From contig JAKOTZ010000103.1 of the NCBI GenBank assembly GCA_029776995.1, positions 1 to 56,369 on the forward strand: a stretch of DNA of 56,369 nt, given 5' to 3'. Of the stretch, positions 1 to 7,807 are shown piece by piece (position 1 is the first letter of the stretch; each line of letters opens with the position of its first letter). The notes beneath the pieces are model-generated. The model worked only from the letters and a program-made list of their open reading frames with translations, was not told the DNA's origin and did not search any database. The position numbers were made by a program, and so were the translations under genes. Origin of the DNA: Candidatus Hydrogenedentota bacterium. GTDB lineage: Bacteria > Hydrogenedentota > Hydrogenedentia > Hydrogenedentales > CAITNO01.

Positions 1-693
1 ATGTTTTTCTGTTTTCTCCGGCGTGTCTGCCTCGGGGAGCGCGGGGCGGGCGGCAGCGCTGAGGTTTTCCGGAAAAAGAACACCGCCCGACGTGACCGAC
101 TCGAGCACCTGGTCCACGGAAAACTGAAGGGGACGGGTCTGTTCCGGGCGATAGAAACACAGGTAACCGCTGGTAGGGTTCGGCGTGGTGACAACGAACA
201 CTTTATAGTGCGGCACGTCATGCTGAAGTCGGATCGTGCCGGTTACTAGGCCGATGGCGTAGTTTCCCTCATGGGGAAAGGGCACCAGCACGACTGACTG
301 GTATTTGGGCGCGGCATCGTCCGATGGAGATATGATCTGAATCAGCTGCCGTGTCGCGCCGTAGATGCTTTTTATGACCGGAATTTTCCGGAGCAGCCAT
401 TCGAAGACCTCAATCAGGCGCCTGCCTACGGCAACCGTCGCGAGGGATCCCAGCAGAAAAATGCCGCCCAGAAATAGGGACATGGCCAGTATCGGCACCA
501 GCCAGTCCGGTATATTGACCAGGAAACGCCGTAAAAAGGGCGTAAGGTGCGCGGCGGTGATCCGGTAGCAGAACATTACCGCGTACACCGTGATGCCGGC
601 CGGCACCACCACGGCTACCCCGCGGATCAGATAGCGCTGCAGGGTGATCTGAATGTGGTGCCCCATCGATGCAGGTTTGCGGGGAGTCTTCAT
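1..693 (-). CDS. DUF502 family membrane protein, C-terminus cut by window edge
   Basis: The minus-strand frame starts at ATG 693 and stays open to base 1, giving 231 visible residues; the C-terminus lies outside the window. An internal Met (666) is an alternative start. The protein has a hydrophobic segment near residues 20-40 (RGVAVVVPAGITVYAVMFCY) and a second near 62-80. These are followed by a conserved soluble region with 'KIPVIKSIYGATRQL' and 'FPHEGNYAIGLVTG', then 'TTPNPTSGYL'. This is the typical layout of DUF502, a family of two-helix membrane proteins of unknown function found in many bacteria. The visible tail is polar and probably disordered. It begins 25 bases after the aroK-aroC stop on the same strand, so the two are likely cotranscribed. 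Family call is confident; function is unknown. Confidence 0.85.
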   Translation of the reverse strand, partial: MKTPRKPASMGHHIQITLQRYLIRGVAVVVPAGITVYAVMFCYRITAAHLTPFLRRFLVNIPDWLVPILAMSLFLGGIFLLGSLATVAVGRRLIEVFEWLLRKIPVIKSIYGATRQLIQIISPSDDAAPKYQSVVLVPFPHEGNYAIGLVTGTIRLQHDVPHYKVFVVTTPNPTSGYLCFYRPEQTRPLQFSVDQVLESVTSGGVLFPENLSAAARPALPEADTPEKTEKH

Positions 694-718
694 GGCCTGT
701 TAATCCAGTGTTTGGCGG

Positions 719-2350
719 TCAGCATTCCGGATAATGATAATACTTTTCCGCCCATGAGGGGTTCAGCCGCGCCTGGATTTCCAGGGCATCAAGAATCACC
801 AGCGCTGCCATGTGTTCCATGACCGGAATGGCCCGGGGTACGATGCACGGGTCATGGCGCCCCAGCACCTCCACGTCCACGTTGCTTCCGGTAATGTCTA
901 TGGTCTGCTGCTTCCTGGCGATGGAGGCGGTCGGCTTGACCGCTGCCCGCAGGATCACCGGGGCGCCGCTGGAAATGCCGCCCAGTATGCCTCCGTGGTG
1001 ATTGCTCAGGAAAACGCCGTCGCCCATGGGATCATTGGCCTCGCTTCCCCGCAGGCGCGCGATTCCGAAACCGTCCCCGATTTCCACGGCCTTGATCGCC
1101 CCGATTGTCATGATGGCCGACGTCAGCCGGGCGTCCAGTTTCGCGAAGACCGGATCGCCCAGTCCGGGGGGAAGTCCTTCGATTTCCAGCTGGATGACGC
1201 CCCCCACCGAATCCCGATCGCTCCGGGCGGCCAGAATGGCCTGTTCCATCAGCGGCGCAGCGTCAGGGTCGGCACACCGCACCGGGTTCTGTTCGATGTA
1301 ATCCCGCACGAATTTTTGGGCGCGGATGCCCGCTACTTCAAGGGCATGCCCCACAATGGAAATGCCCATTTTCCGCAGGATTTTCATGGCCACCGCGCCG
1401 GCCGCGACCCGGCACGCGGTTTCCCTGCCGGACTGTCGCCCGCCGCCACGGTGGTCCCGGTGGCCGTATTTGGCGTAGAACGTGAAATCCCCGTGGCCGG
1501 GCCGGAACAGGTCCTTCAGGTTGTCGTAATTTTTGGACCGCTGGTCTTCATTGTAGATGACCATGGCGATGGGCGCGCCGGTAGTTTTCCCTTCATATAT
1601 GCCCGAGAGAATACGGACCGTATCGGATTCGCGGCGCTGGGTCACCACTTTGCTCTGTCCCGGCCGCCGCCGGTCCAGTTCCCGCTGGATTTCCTCTTCG
1701 CTGATGGGTATGCCCGGCCGGATGCCGTCGAGCACGGCTCCAATGGCGGTTCCGTGGCTTTCCCCGAAGGTGGTAACCCGGATAATGTCGCCCCAGGTGT
1801 TCGGGGCATATTGCCAGAGGGAAAGCTCTGTCGAGAGCAGTTCCCGAAGCTCTTCCGCCAGCGCCTCGGGATCCCGGTCGCCTGCCTGCAGAACAATATC
1901 CGCGAAGGGGCGGAGCACTTCCCGGCGGTGGTCGCACTGGGCGAAGAACCGCTGTTCGGGATCCGGACCATCGAGCCACGGCGGCAGTCCTCCCCGGCAG
2001 AGCCGTTCCCAGAGTGACGCGTTATCCGCGTCGATCCATACCAGGATGGCATTCCGGCGCAGCAGCGCGCGGGATTCCGGATCCATCATGAGGCCGCCGC
2101 CCGTGATGATCACGGCAAAATCCATTTCTGCGGCCCTGGCCGCGGCTTCTTTCTCCAGGCTTCGGAACCGATTTTCCCCCAATTCACGGAAAATCTCGTG
2201 GCAGGAACGCTCCGCCCCGCCCCGCTCCCGCGCGTCCAGTTCCGAAATCATCTGGTCTGTTTCCACCCAGGGCAGCCCAATGATTTCGGCGAACCGCCGG
2301 CCCACCGTTGATTTGCCGGCCCCTTTTGGGCCCATAAGAACAATCTTCAT
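719..2350 (-). CDS. aroK-aroC: Bifunctional shikimate kinase - chorismate synthase fusion
   Basis: One 543-aa protein joins two steps of the shikimate pathway. Residues 1 to about 180 are shikimate kinase: P-loop GPKGAGKST at 7-15, the shikimate-site Asp in 'ETDQMI', and the GGG motif at 84-86. From about residue 183 a full-length chorismate synthase follows, starting 'NTWGDIIRVTTFGESHG' and including 'RRRPGQSKVVTQRRE' and 'RPGHGDFTFYAKYGHRDHRG', motifs for EPSP and FMN binding. The enzyme would phosphorylate shikimate and later eliminate phosphate from EPSP to make chorismate, so the fused activities flank the AroA step. The aroA gene lies 94 bases upstream on the same strand and aroE is nearby. 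There is no stop or frame break at the junction. A weak AGGGA lies upstream of ATG 2350. Both domains look intact. Confidence 0.95.
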   Translation of the reverse strand: MKIVLMGPKGAGKSTVGRRFAEIIGLPWVETDQMISELDARERGGAERSCHEIFRELGENRFRSLEKEAAARAAEMDFAVIITGGGLMMDPESRALLRRNAILVWIDADNASLWERLCRGGLPPWLDGPDPEQRFFAQCDHRREVLRPFADIVLQAGDRDPEALAEELRELLSTELSLWQYAPNTWGDIIRVTTFGESHGTAIGAVLDGIRPGIPISEEEIQRELDRRRPGQSKVVTQRRESDTVRILSGIYEGKTTGAPIAMVIYNEDQRSKNYDNLKDLFRPGHGDFTFYAKYGHRDHRGGGRQSGRETACRVAAGAVAMKILRKMGISIVGHALEVAGIRAQKFVRDYIEQNPVRCADPDAAPLMEQAILAARSDRDSVGGVIQLEIEGLPPGLGDPVFAKLDARLTSAIMTIGAIKAVEIGDGFGIARLRGSEANDPMGDGVFLSNHHGGILGGISSGAPVILRAAVKPTASIARKQQTIDITGSNVDVEVLGRHDPCIVPRAIPVMEHMAALVILDALEIQARLNPSWAEKYYHYPEC

Positions 2351-2444
2351 AATGCAGCGTCCCTGTTATTCCTGAAGGCTGTTGCTGAGCCGGCCTGCTT
2401 TGATGGCGGGCCGAACAGTGCTGTTGCGGTGCCGGACGGGGGAG

Positions 2445-3725
2445 TCACGGCTCAAGGATCTCCACCTGTCCGCCGGCTGCTGTCAAATGGTCGATAAACT
2501 CCGGATAAGTTACGCTCACCGCCTCCATGCCGTCAATGGTCACGGGTCCTTCAGCGGCGGTGGCCGCGACGGCCAGGGCCATGGCTACCCGATGGTCGCC
2601 ATGGCTGAATACAGTACCTCCCCGCAACGCGGATTCCCGGATGATCAGCCCGTCTTCCCGTTCTGATATGTCCGCGCCGAGACGTGAAAGCTCTTCCCGC
2701 ATTACCTGGATGCGGTCTGTTTCTTTCAGGCGGGCCTGCGCCACGTTGACCAGCCGGGTTTCTCCGGATGCGTGGCAGGCCAGCGCGGCCATCATGGGGA
2801 GCGCGTCCGGGGTGGCGTTCAGGTCAAACTCGTGTCCTTCCAGTCGGACGCCGCCAGTTATGACGGCATCCGATTCTACGGTGATGTCGGCCCCCATGGC
2901 CCGCAGATAATCCACCACCGCCTTGTCTCCCTGGGTGTCGTTCATATTCAGCCCAAGGCACCGCATCCGGTTTCCCGGTAGCGCTCCTGCCGCCAGAAAG
3001 AACGTCGCCGTGGAAAAATCTCCCGGGATGGCCCGGTTCACCGGCTGATACCGCTGTCCTCCCGGAATGCGAAAATGCTCCAGGGCGTCATCATGTTCAA
3101 GCTGGATTCCCTGCCGCCGCAGCCAGTCGAGGGTCATAGCCACGTACGGCTTTTCAAACAGCACCGGAACATGCAGTGTGGTGGGTTGGTCAGCCAGCGG
3201 CGCGTGGATCAGCAGGGAAGACACATACTGGCTGTTTTTGACTTCTATCGTGGTATGCCCGCCGCGCAGGCGCCCCCGGACCGCGAAAGGCGGGGTCCCC
3301 GTGCCCCGGGTGGAGACGACTTCCGCCCCCAGGGCGTTCAGCGCTTCCGCCAGGGGACCGTTCGGCCGGCGGCGGACCTGTTCGTCGCCGGTCAGAACCG
3401 CCATCCCCTGCCGCAGCAGGGAGGCGGTTCCCAGGGCCATGTTCATCGTCGTTCCGGAATTGCCCACGTCGATGCAGTTGTCCGGCACCCGGGGGATGCC
3501 TCCGAACCCGCGGATACGCCAGCAGCTGTCATCGGCGTCGATTTCGGCTCCGAATGCCCGATAGGTTTCCCGCGCGGACAGCGCGTCCAGCGAAACCAGC
3601 GGATGGTGAATTTCACTGTTCCCATCTGCCAGAGACGCAATGGTTACCGCGCGGATCGTGTGGGACTTGGACCCGGGAATCCGGACGGTACCCGATAACC
3701 TGGAGGGATATATTTTGACTTTCAT
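2445..3725 (-). CDS. aroA: 3-phosphoshikimate 1-carboxyvinyltransferase (EPSP synthase)
   Basis: The 426-aa protein transfers the enolpyruvyl group of PEP to shikimate-3-phosphate. Seen motifs include the N-terminal 'LSGTVRIPGSKSHTIRA' (substrate-binding Lys and Ser), 'DVGNSGTTMNMALG' (the NSGT loop), 'LTGDEQVRRRPNGPL' (Arg-rich S3P loop) and the C-terminal 'RLKETDRIQVMREELSRLGA' and 'HGDHRVAMALAVAA'. The frame is open further upstream to 3932, but the extra 69 residues are low-complexity and unlike the family. Met 3725 gives the usual length and the canonical start of the fold, although no strong ribosome site precedes it. The gene lies between the 71-aa unknown and the aroK-aroC fusion, all on the minus strand, in a probable aromatic operon. 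Confidence 0.95.
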   Translation of the reverse strand: MKVKIYPSRLSGTVRIPGSKSHTIRAVTIASLADGNSEIHHPLVSLDALSARETYRAFGAEIDADDSCWRIRGFGGIPRVPDNCIDVGNSGTTMNMALGTASLLRQGMAVLTGDEQVRRRPNGPLAEALNALGAEVVSTRGTGTPPFAVRGRLRGGHTTIEVKNSQYVSSLLIHAPLADQPTTLHVPVLFEKPYVAMTLDWLRRQGIQLEHDDALEHFRIPGGQRYQPVNRAIPGDFSTATFFLAAGALPGNRMRCLGLNMNDTQGDKAVVDYLRAMGADITVESDAVITGGVRLEGHEFDLNATPDALPMMAALACHASGETRLVNVAQARLKETDRIQVMREELSRLGADISEREDGLIIRESALRGGTVFSHGDHRVAMALAVAATAAEGPVTIDGMEAVSVTYPEFIDHLTAAGGQVEILEP

Positions 3726-3813
3726 GCGCTGAAAATCCCGGCCGCGGAAACGGAAGTTTACTAAAAAATGCCCCCTCCTATACATCCCCCTACGAATGGC
3801 AAGCAGCCTTATC

Positions 3814-4029
3814 TTAATCGCTGAACTTGTCGATTTGGGGTTCTTCGTACCAGACGGTGACCACGATGATCGGCTCATTCCCCCGGCCGTCGTGGTGGAT
3901 GTCGTTGCCGAAGGACTGTCCGATATGGACAATTTTCGCCTTCGAGCGCTTCAGCCAGTCATTGATCTGGGTGTCCATTTGGGCCAGCCCGGCAATGCTG
4001 ACTTTTCCGATGAAACTCTGTACCTTCAT
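3814..4029 (-). CDS. Small conserved-looking protein of unknown function (71 aa)
   Basis: ATG 4029 is preceded by AAGGGAG at good spacing, which decides this start over the in-frame ATG at 4065. The 71-aa product (MKVQSFIGKVSIAGL... to ...EEPQIDKFSD) has one short amphipathic helix ('MDTQINDWLKRS') followed by two likely strands ('KIVHIGQSFG' and 'EPIIVVTVWYE'). It has no signal peptide or membrane segment. The pattern loosely resembles tiny alpha/beta proteins such as Cse60, but I cannot assign a family. It sits between aroE and aroA on the same strand and is probably cotranscribed with them. Its coding character is supported by the ribosome site and balanced composition. Function unknown. 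Confidence 0.7.
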   Translation of the reverse strand: MKVQSFIGKVSIAGLAQMDTQINDWLKRSKAKIVHIGQSFGNDIHHDGRGNEPIIVVTVWYEEPQIDKFSD

Positions 4030-4111
4030 CTCGGCTCCCTTTACGGCTGGTTCTACTGCGTCCATAACGATTAACAGATCCTTTTTATTCTTTTATTCCA
4101 AAATATCAGTT

Positions 4112-5017
4112 TTAACACTGATCCTGTTCCAGTTTGTTTTCCAATGCTTCCCGCATGACATCAATCGGGGCAGGAATGCCTGTCCACGTCTCAAACTGCA
4201 GAGCCGCCTGATACAGCAGCATTTCCAGCCCGTGGATGACGGTACATTCCAGTGCCAGAGCGTCCCGGAGCAGGCGGGTCCATTTGGGGCGGTAGACCAT
4301 GTCAAAAACAACCTGTCCCGGCTGCAGCAGGTCCCAGGGGACCACGCTTTCATTTGGGTCGGCGCCGTGCATGCCCACCGGCGTGCCATGGATCAGGATG
4401 TCGTGTTCCGGAACGATCCGGTTCAGGTCATCCGGAAGCATGGCCGCATGTACCGGGATCCGGCATGCTTTTGAAATATCCGCCGCGAGCGCGCAGACTT
4501 TTTCCGCCGTGCGTCCCGCAATGGTCAGGCTGGCCGGAGCGGCCTGGGTGGCCAGCGCGAAGGCGACTGCCCGCACGGCGCCGCCCGCCCCCAGGAACAA
4601 CACTTTTTTGCCGTCCAGCGCTACCTGGTGCGCGGCAAAGGCCCGCAAAACGCCCGCGCCGTCCGTCAGGCTGCCCAGCAGGCGGCTGCCCTGCCGGGTG
4701 ACCGTGTTAACGCACCCCGCCAGGCGGGCCAGCGGGTCCACGTCATCCAGGCAGGACATGACGCCGATTTTATGCGGGATGGTTACACTCAGGCCGACAA
4801 CATTTTCACACGTGCGGATGCCGGAAATGAACGCCGACACGTCTGCCACGTCAAAGGCAACGTAGGCGTAATCAAGACCGCAGGCCGCGAACGCGGCGTT
4901 GTGCATCGGCGGAGAAAGCGAGTGTTTCACGGGGTGTCCGATTACGCCGCACAACTTCGTGCTGCCGGTAATTTCCGTAAGCAGTCTCAATCCGTGAACT
5001 CCCCGTAATGACACCAC
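4112..5017 (-). CDS. aroE: Shikimate dehydrogenase
   Basis: The 301-aa protein catalyses NADPH-dependent reduction of 3-dehydroshikimate to shikimate. N-terminal substrate-binding residues are visible in 'GVIGHPVKHSLSPPMHNAAF' (SxS motif), followed by 'GLSVTIPHKIGVMSCLD' with the catalytic Lys. The nucleotide-binding domain carries 'VLFLGAGGAVRAVAFALA' (GAGGA loop) and 'IAGRTAEK' for the cofactor. A late 'HGTPVGM' and 'VFDMVYRPKWTRLL' complete the family pattern. The frame starts at GTG 5017, nine bases after the HIT gene stop; a few codons further in could also be the start because no strong ribosome site is seen. It belongs to the minus-strand aromatic cluster with aroA and aroK-aroC. Confidence 0.94.
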   Translation of the reverse strand: MVSLRGVHGLRLLTEITGSTKLCGVIGHPVKHSLSPPMHNAAFAACGLDYAYVAFDVADVSAFISGIRTCENVVGLSVTIPHKIGVMSCLDDVDPLARLAGCVNTVTRQGSRLLGSLTDGAGVLRAFAAHQVALDGKKVLFLGAGGAVRAVAFALATQAAPASLTIAGRTAEKVCALAADISKACRIPVHAAMLPDDLNRIVPEHDILIHGTPVGMHGADPNESVVPWDLLQPGQVVFDMVYRPKWTRLLRDALALECTVIHGLEMLLYQAALQFETWTGIPAPIDVMREALENKLEQDQC

Positions 5018-5026
5018 AGTGAAAAA

Positions 5027-5374
5027 TCAGCCCGGCGGCCAGCCCAGCGGCCTGCCGGCCAGGATATGCAGGTGGACATGGGGCACCTCCTGCCCGCCGT
5101 CCCGGCCATAATTGATCACGTACCGGAATCCGTTCATGTCCAGGTTGAATTTCCGCACGATGCGGTTGGCCGCCAGCAGCAGGCCGGAAACCAGCCGCTC
5201 GTTTTCTCCCGCGTCCTCCAGCACGTCCGGTATGGGCTTGATGGGCACAACCAGAATGTGGATCGGCGCGGCCGGATGGATGTCCCGGAACGCGCAGTAT
5301 TCATTGTCCTGGTACACCACATCCGCCTGGATTTCACCGCGGGCAATCTTCGCGAAAATGGTATCTTCCGCCAT
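5027..5374 (-). CDS. HIT family hydrolase (Hint-like)
   Basis: The 115-aa protein is a histidine-triad nucleotide-binding protein. It begins 'MAEDTIFAKIARGEIQADVV', the standard Hint N-terminus, and ends with the catalytic 'HVHLHILAGRPLGWPPG' containing HxHxH. 'RDIHPAAPIHILVVPIKP' and 'VINYGRDGGQEVPHVH' complete the fold. Family members hydrolyse purine nucleoside phosphoramidates and related AMP adducts. ATG 5374 is preceded by GAGGAG at seven bases, so I prefer it over an upstream in-frame ATG. A TATAAT hexamer lies about 20 bases upstream at 5394-5399 on the minus strand and could serve as a -10 box. The gene is followed after nine bases by aroE. Such HIT genes are housekeeping and have no clear link to the shikimate pathway. 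Confidence 0.92.
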   Translation of the reverse strand: MAEDTIFAKIARGEIQADVVYQDNEYCAFRDIHPAAPIHILVVPIKPIPDVLEDAGENERLVSGLLLAANRIVRKFNLDMNGFRYVINYGRDGGQEVPHVHLHILAGRPLGWPPG

Positions 5375-5424
5375 GGCAGCACTCCTCATCCGCATACATT
5401 ATAAACAAACCGCCCCGGAGAGGG

Positions 5425-6465
5425 TTATATTTTTTGGGCGGCTCCGGGCATATGCTGCCGGATCAGGCTTTCCGCGTCTTGAGGATGTTTCAGACACTCC
5501 AGCAGCGCCTGCAGGATGATCGGCGCCACAATGGTGGCGTCCGATTCGATCACAAACATGGGCGTGTCCTCGGTCAGTTTGTCCCAGGTGATTTTTTCGT
5601 TGGGCGTGGCGCCGCTGTAAGAGCCGTAGGAGGTCGTTGAATCGGAAATCTGGCAGAAGTAGCTCCAGGGGCGGACCGGCTGCTGCAGGTCGTATTTAAT
5701 GGACGGCACCACGCAGATGGGGAAATCGCCGGCTATGCCTCCGCCGATCTGGAAAAATCCGATCCCGGGTTCCGCCGACAGTTCCTGGTACACGTCGTAA
5801 AACCACGCCATGTACTCGATGCCGGATTTTACGATATCCGCCCGGCACTCGCCGGTTTTCACGTAGGAGGCGAATATGTTGCCAAACGTGGAGTCCTCAT
5901 GGCCCGGCACGACAATCGGAAGATTGCGTTCCGCCGCCGCCAGCAGCCAGCATTCCTCCCGCGGACCGGTGCACAGGGAAGGATCGATATTCAGGACCAG
6001 TTCATAAAAATACTCGTGCCAGAAACGGCGTTCGCCGCGCTCTCCCGCCCGTTTCCACATGGGAACAATAATGTGTTCCACGGCCCGGAACGCTTCATCC
6101 TCCGGGATCGTGGTGTCGGTGACCCGCCGCAGGCGCTGGTTCAGGATCCGGGTGTCGTCTTCTTTGCGGAAATAGCGGTAATCCGGAAAATCATGGTAAT
6201 GTTCGTGGGCCACCAGCCGGAACAGGGACTCCTCCAGGTTGGCGCCGGTGACGGAAAGGCCGTGGATAAGCCCCGCCCGGATTGCCGGCGCCAGCGAGAT
6301 CCCCAGCCGGGCCGAAGACATGGCTCCCGCTACCGTCCAGAACATTTTCCCCCCTGCGGAGATGTGGTGGTGATAGGCCAGCAGGGCGTCACGCAGGGCG
6401 CGGGCATTGAAGTGGTGATAGTGGGTGAGCACAAACTCCAGAACAGGCGTTGGACTGATAGGCAT
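5425..6465 (-). CDS. Deoxyhypusine synthase-like protein
   Basis: The 346-aa protein belongs to the deoxyhypusine synthase fold. Visible features include 'GLSVTGANLEESLF' (the NAD-site pattern equivalent to TGGGIEED), 'IVVPGHEDSTFGNIFASYV', 'FFQIGGGIAGDFPICV', and 'NEKITWDKL', where the Lys aligns with the catalytic lysine of the eukaryotic enzyme. In eukaryotes the family modifies eIF5A with spermidine. Bacteria lack eIF5A, and bacterial homologues are known or suspected to act on polyamines, for example in homospermidine synthesis, so the exact reaction is open. The fold and catalytic Lys are intact. A Shine-Dalgarno GGAGGA precedes the ATG. It stands at the head of the minus-strand aromatic cluster, with a gap before the divergent radical SAM gene. 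Confidence 0.88.
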   Translation of the reverse strand: MPISPTPVLEFVLTHYHHFNARALRDALLAYHHHISAGGKMFWTVAGAMSSARLGISLAPAIRAGLIHGLSVTGANLEESLFRLVAHEHYHDFPDYRYFRKEDDTRILNQRLRRVTDTTIPEDEAFRAVEHIIVPMWKRAGERGERRFWHEYFYELVLNIDPSLCTGPREECWLLAAAERNLPIVVPGHEDSTFGNIFASYVKTGECRADIVKSGIEYMAWFYDVYQELSAEPGIGFFQIGGGIAGDFPICVVPSIKYDLQQPVRPWSYFCQISDSTTSYGSYSGATPNEKITWDKLTEDTPMFVIESDATIVAPIILQALLECLKHPQDAESLIRQHMPGAAQKI

Positions 6466-6652
6466 GATTCCTCCTTCAAGGTAAACGCAGTGGAAAGCTG
6501 AATGCAGGGCGGATTATATCACGCGCGCCTTTCTGCGCGCGACGGATGGATGCGCGCGGCACGAAGAAAACGGCGCGCTATACCGGCGGATGGTCCCAAA
6601 AACGGATTAAGCCGTTTCCGGTGGTTTAGGATAATATGGTGGAAATCGAAAG
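6466..6652. promoter_or_regulatory. Divergent promoter region between the DHS-like and radical SAM genes
   Basis: This 187-base gap separates divergently transcribed genes. On the minus strand a perfect TATAAT (bases 6513-6518) lies about 48 bases before the DHS-like start. On the plus strand GATAAT at 6630-6635 lies close to the radical SAM start. Two inverted repeats are seen: CGCGCG arms around 6522-6541 and AAACGG/CCGTTT at 6600-6617. No convincing -35 boxes were found, so promoter assignment is tentative. Confidence 0.4.
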
Positions 6653-7807
6653 GTGGAATGGATTGTTTTCCCAGCAGAGCATTATACAACGGCGCAAGGC
6701 AGGCCTTTCGTGAAATCGATCTATCTTTGGATGCGTAATGGCTGGCGGGTAGGTAACGTCATCTGCTCCAGATTTTTGGGCGGGAACCCGCGTTATCTGC
6801 CTGTTCTGCTGCTTTTTCTTACGGATCGTTGCAACCTGCGGTGTGTCATGTGCGGGGTATGCGACCGGGAATCCCAAAGGGCAGTTCCGGAACTGAGCGC
6901 CGCGGAATGGCAGGAAGTCCTGGAAAGCGGCCGCCGCCTGGGAACCATGCTGGTGTCCATCAGCGGCGGGGAACCTACCCTCCGGCGCGACCTGGAAGAA
7001 ATCATTGCCGGGGCCGCGGACCGCGGCATGCGGGTGCACATGTGCACGAACGGCCTGCTGCTGACACCGAAGCGGGTCAGGTCTCTTGCGGACGCCGGCT
7101 TGCGCGCGGTATCCATTTCGCTGGACCATATAGAGCGGGAGGGCCATGAATCGCTTCGGGGCAGGGGCACCTGGGAGCGGACCCTGAAAGGCGTGCGGAT
7201 GCTCCGGGAACACGCTCCGGAAATCCGGGTGAGCATTAATACCCTCATTACGCGGGAGAATTATGAGATACTGCCGGAAATGCTCCCCCTCGCGAGGGAA
7301 CTTGGGGTACACCAGGTTAAATTTATGCCGGTTCACGCCCACATGCTGCACAAAGGGATGCCAGCCGGATCGGAGGAACGGCTGTTTTTCCGGCCTGAAG
7401 ACCTGCCGTCGCTGCGCGCGGCCATGGCGCGGCTTCGGGAAGCCTGCAGGCAAAGCGGCATGCTGACCACCTCGCCGGCGTTCCTCGACAATGTTGCCCG
7501 GGTGTATGAAGGGCCGATTCCCCACCACTGTTTCGCGGGATATGCGGTTGCGGCGGTGACCGCCACCGGAGACGTGTCGGCCTGCCTGGACAAGTCGGCC
7601 GTGTTCAATGTCCGGAACAGGCCGCTGCATGAGATGTGGCGCAGCCGGGAGTTCCATGAGGCCCGGCGCCAGGTGCGCGCCTGCAATACGCCCTGCTGGG
7701 ATACGACCAACGCGGAGCTGAGTCTGAAACTTAATCCGGTTACCGCGGTGGCGGACTGGAAACACCTGATCTGGGCGTTCCGGTTTTACCTTGGGGGATT
7801 GGCGTGA
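6653..7807 (+). CDS. Radical SAM / SPASM domain protein
   Basis: The 384-aa protein has the radical SAM cluster motif CNLRCVMC (CX3CX2C), with SISGGEPTLR as the SAM-binding GGE motif, all within the first 120 residues. A C-terminal SPASM-like region contains 'HHCFAGYAVAAVTATGDV', 'SACLD' and 'RACNTPCWD', whose cysteines could bind an auxiliary iron-sulphur cluster. Such proteins modify peptides, sugars or cell-surface precursors. ATG 6653 follows AAAGGTGG, a good ribosome site; GTG 6710 is an alternative that would shorten the N-terminus. The stop is directly followed by the ATG of a DegT-type aminotransferase, so the two are cotranscribed, which hints at a modified-sugar or polar-lipid pathway. 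The substrate cannot be read from sequence. Confidence 0.9.
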   Translation: MEWIVFPAEHYTTAQGRPFVKSIYLWMRNGWRVGNVICSRFLGGNPRYLPVLLLFLTDRCNLRCVMCGVCDRESQRAVPELSAAEWQEVLESGRRLGTMLVSISGGEPTLRRDLEEIIAGAADRGMRVHMCTNGLLLTPKRVRSLADAGLRAVSISLDHIEREGHESLRGRGTWERTLKGVRMLREHAPEIRVSINTLITRENYEILPEMLPLARELGVHQVKFMPVHAHMLHKGMPAGSEERLFFRPEDLPSLRAAMARLREACRQSGMLTTSPAFLDNVARVYEGPIPHHCFAGYAVAAVTATGDVSACLDKSAVFNVRNRPLHEMWRSREFHEARRQVRACNTPCWDTTNAELSLKLNPVTAVADWKHLIWAFRFYLGGLA

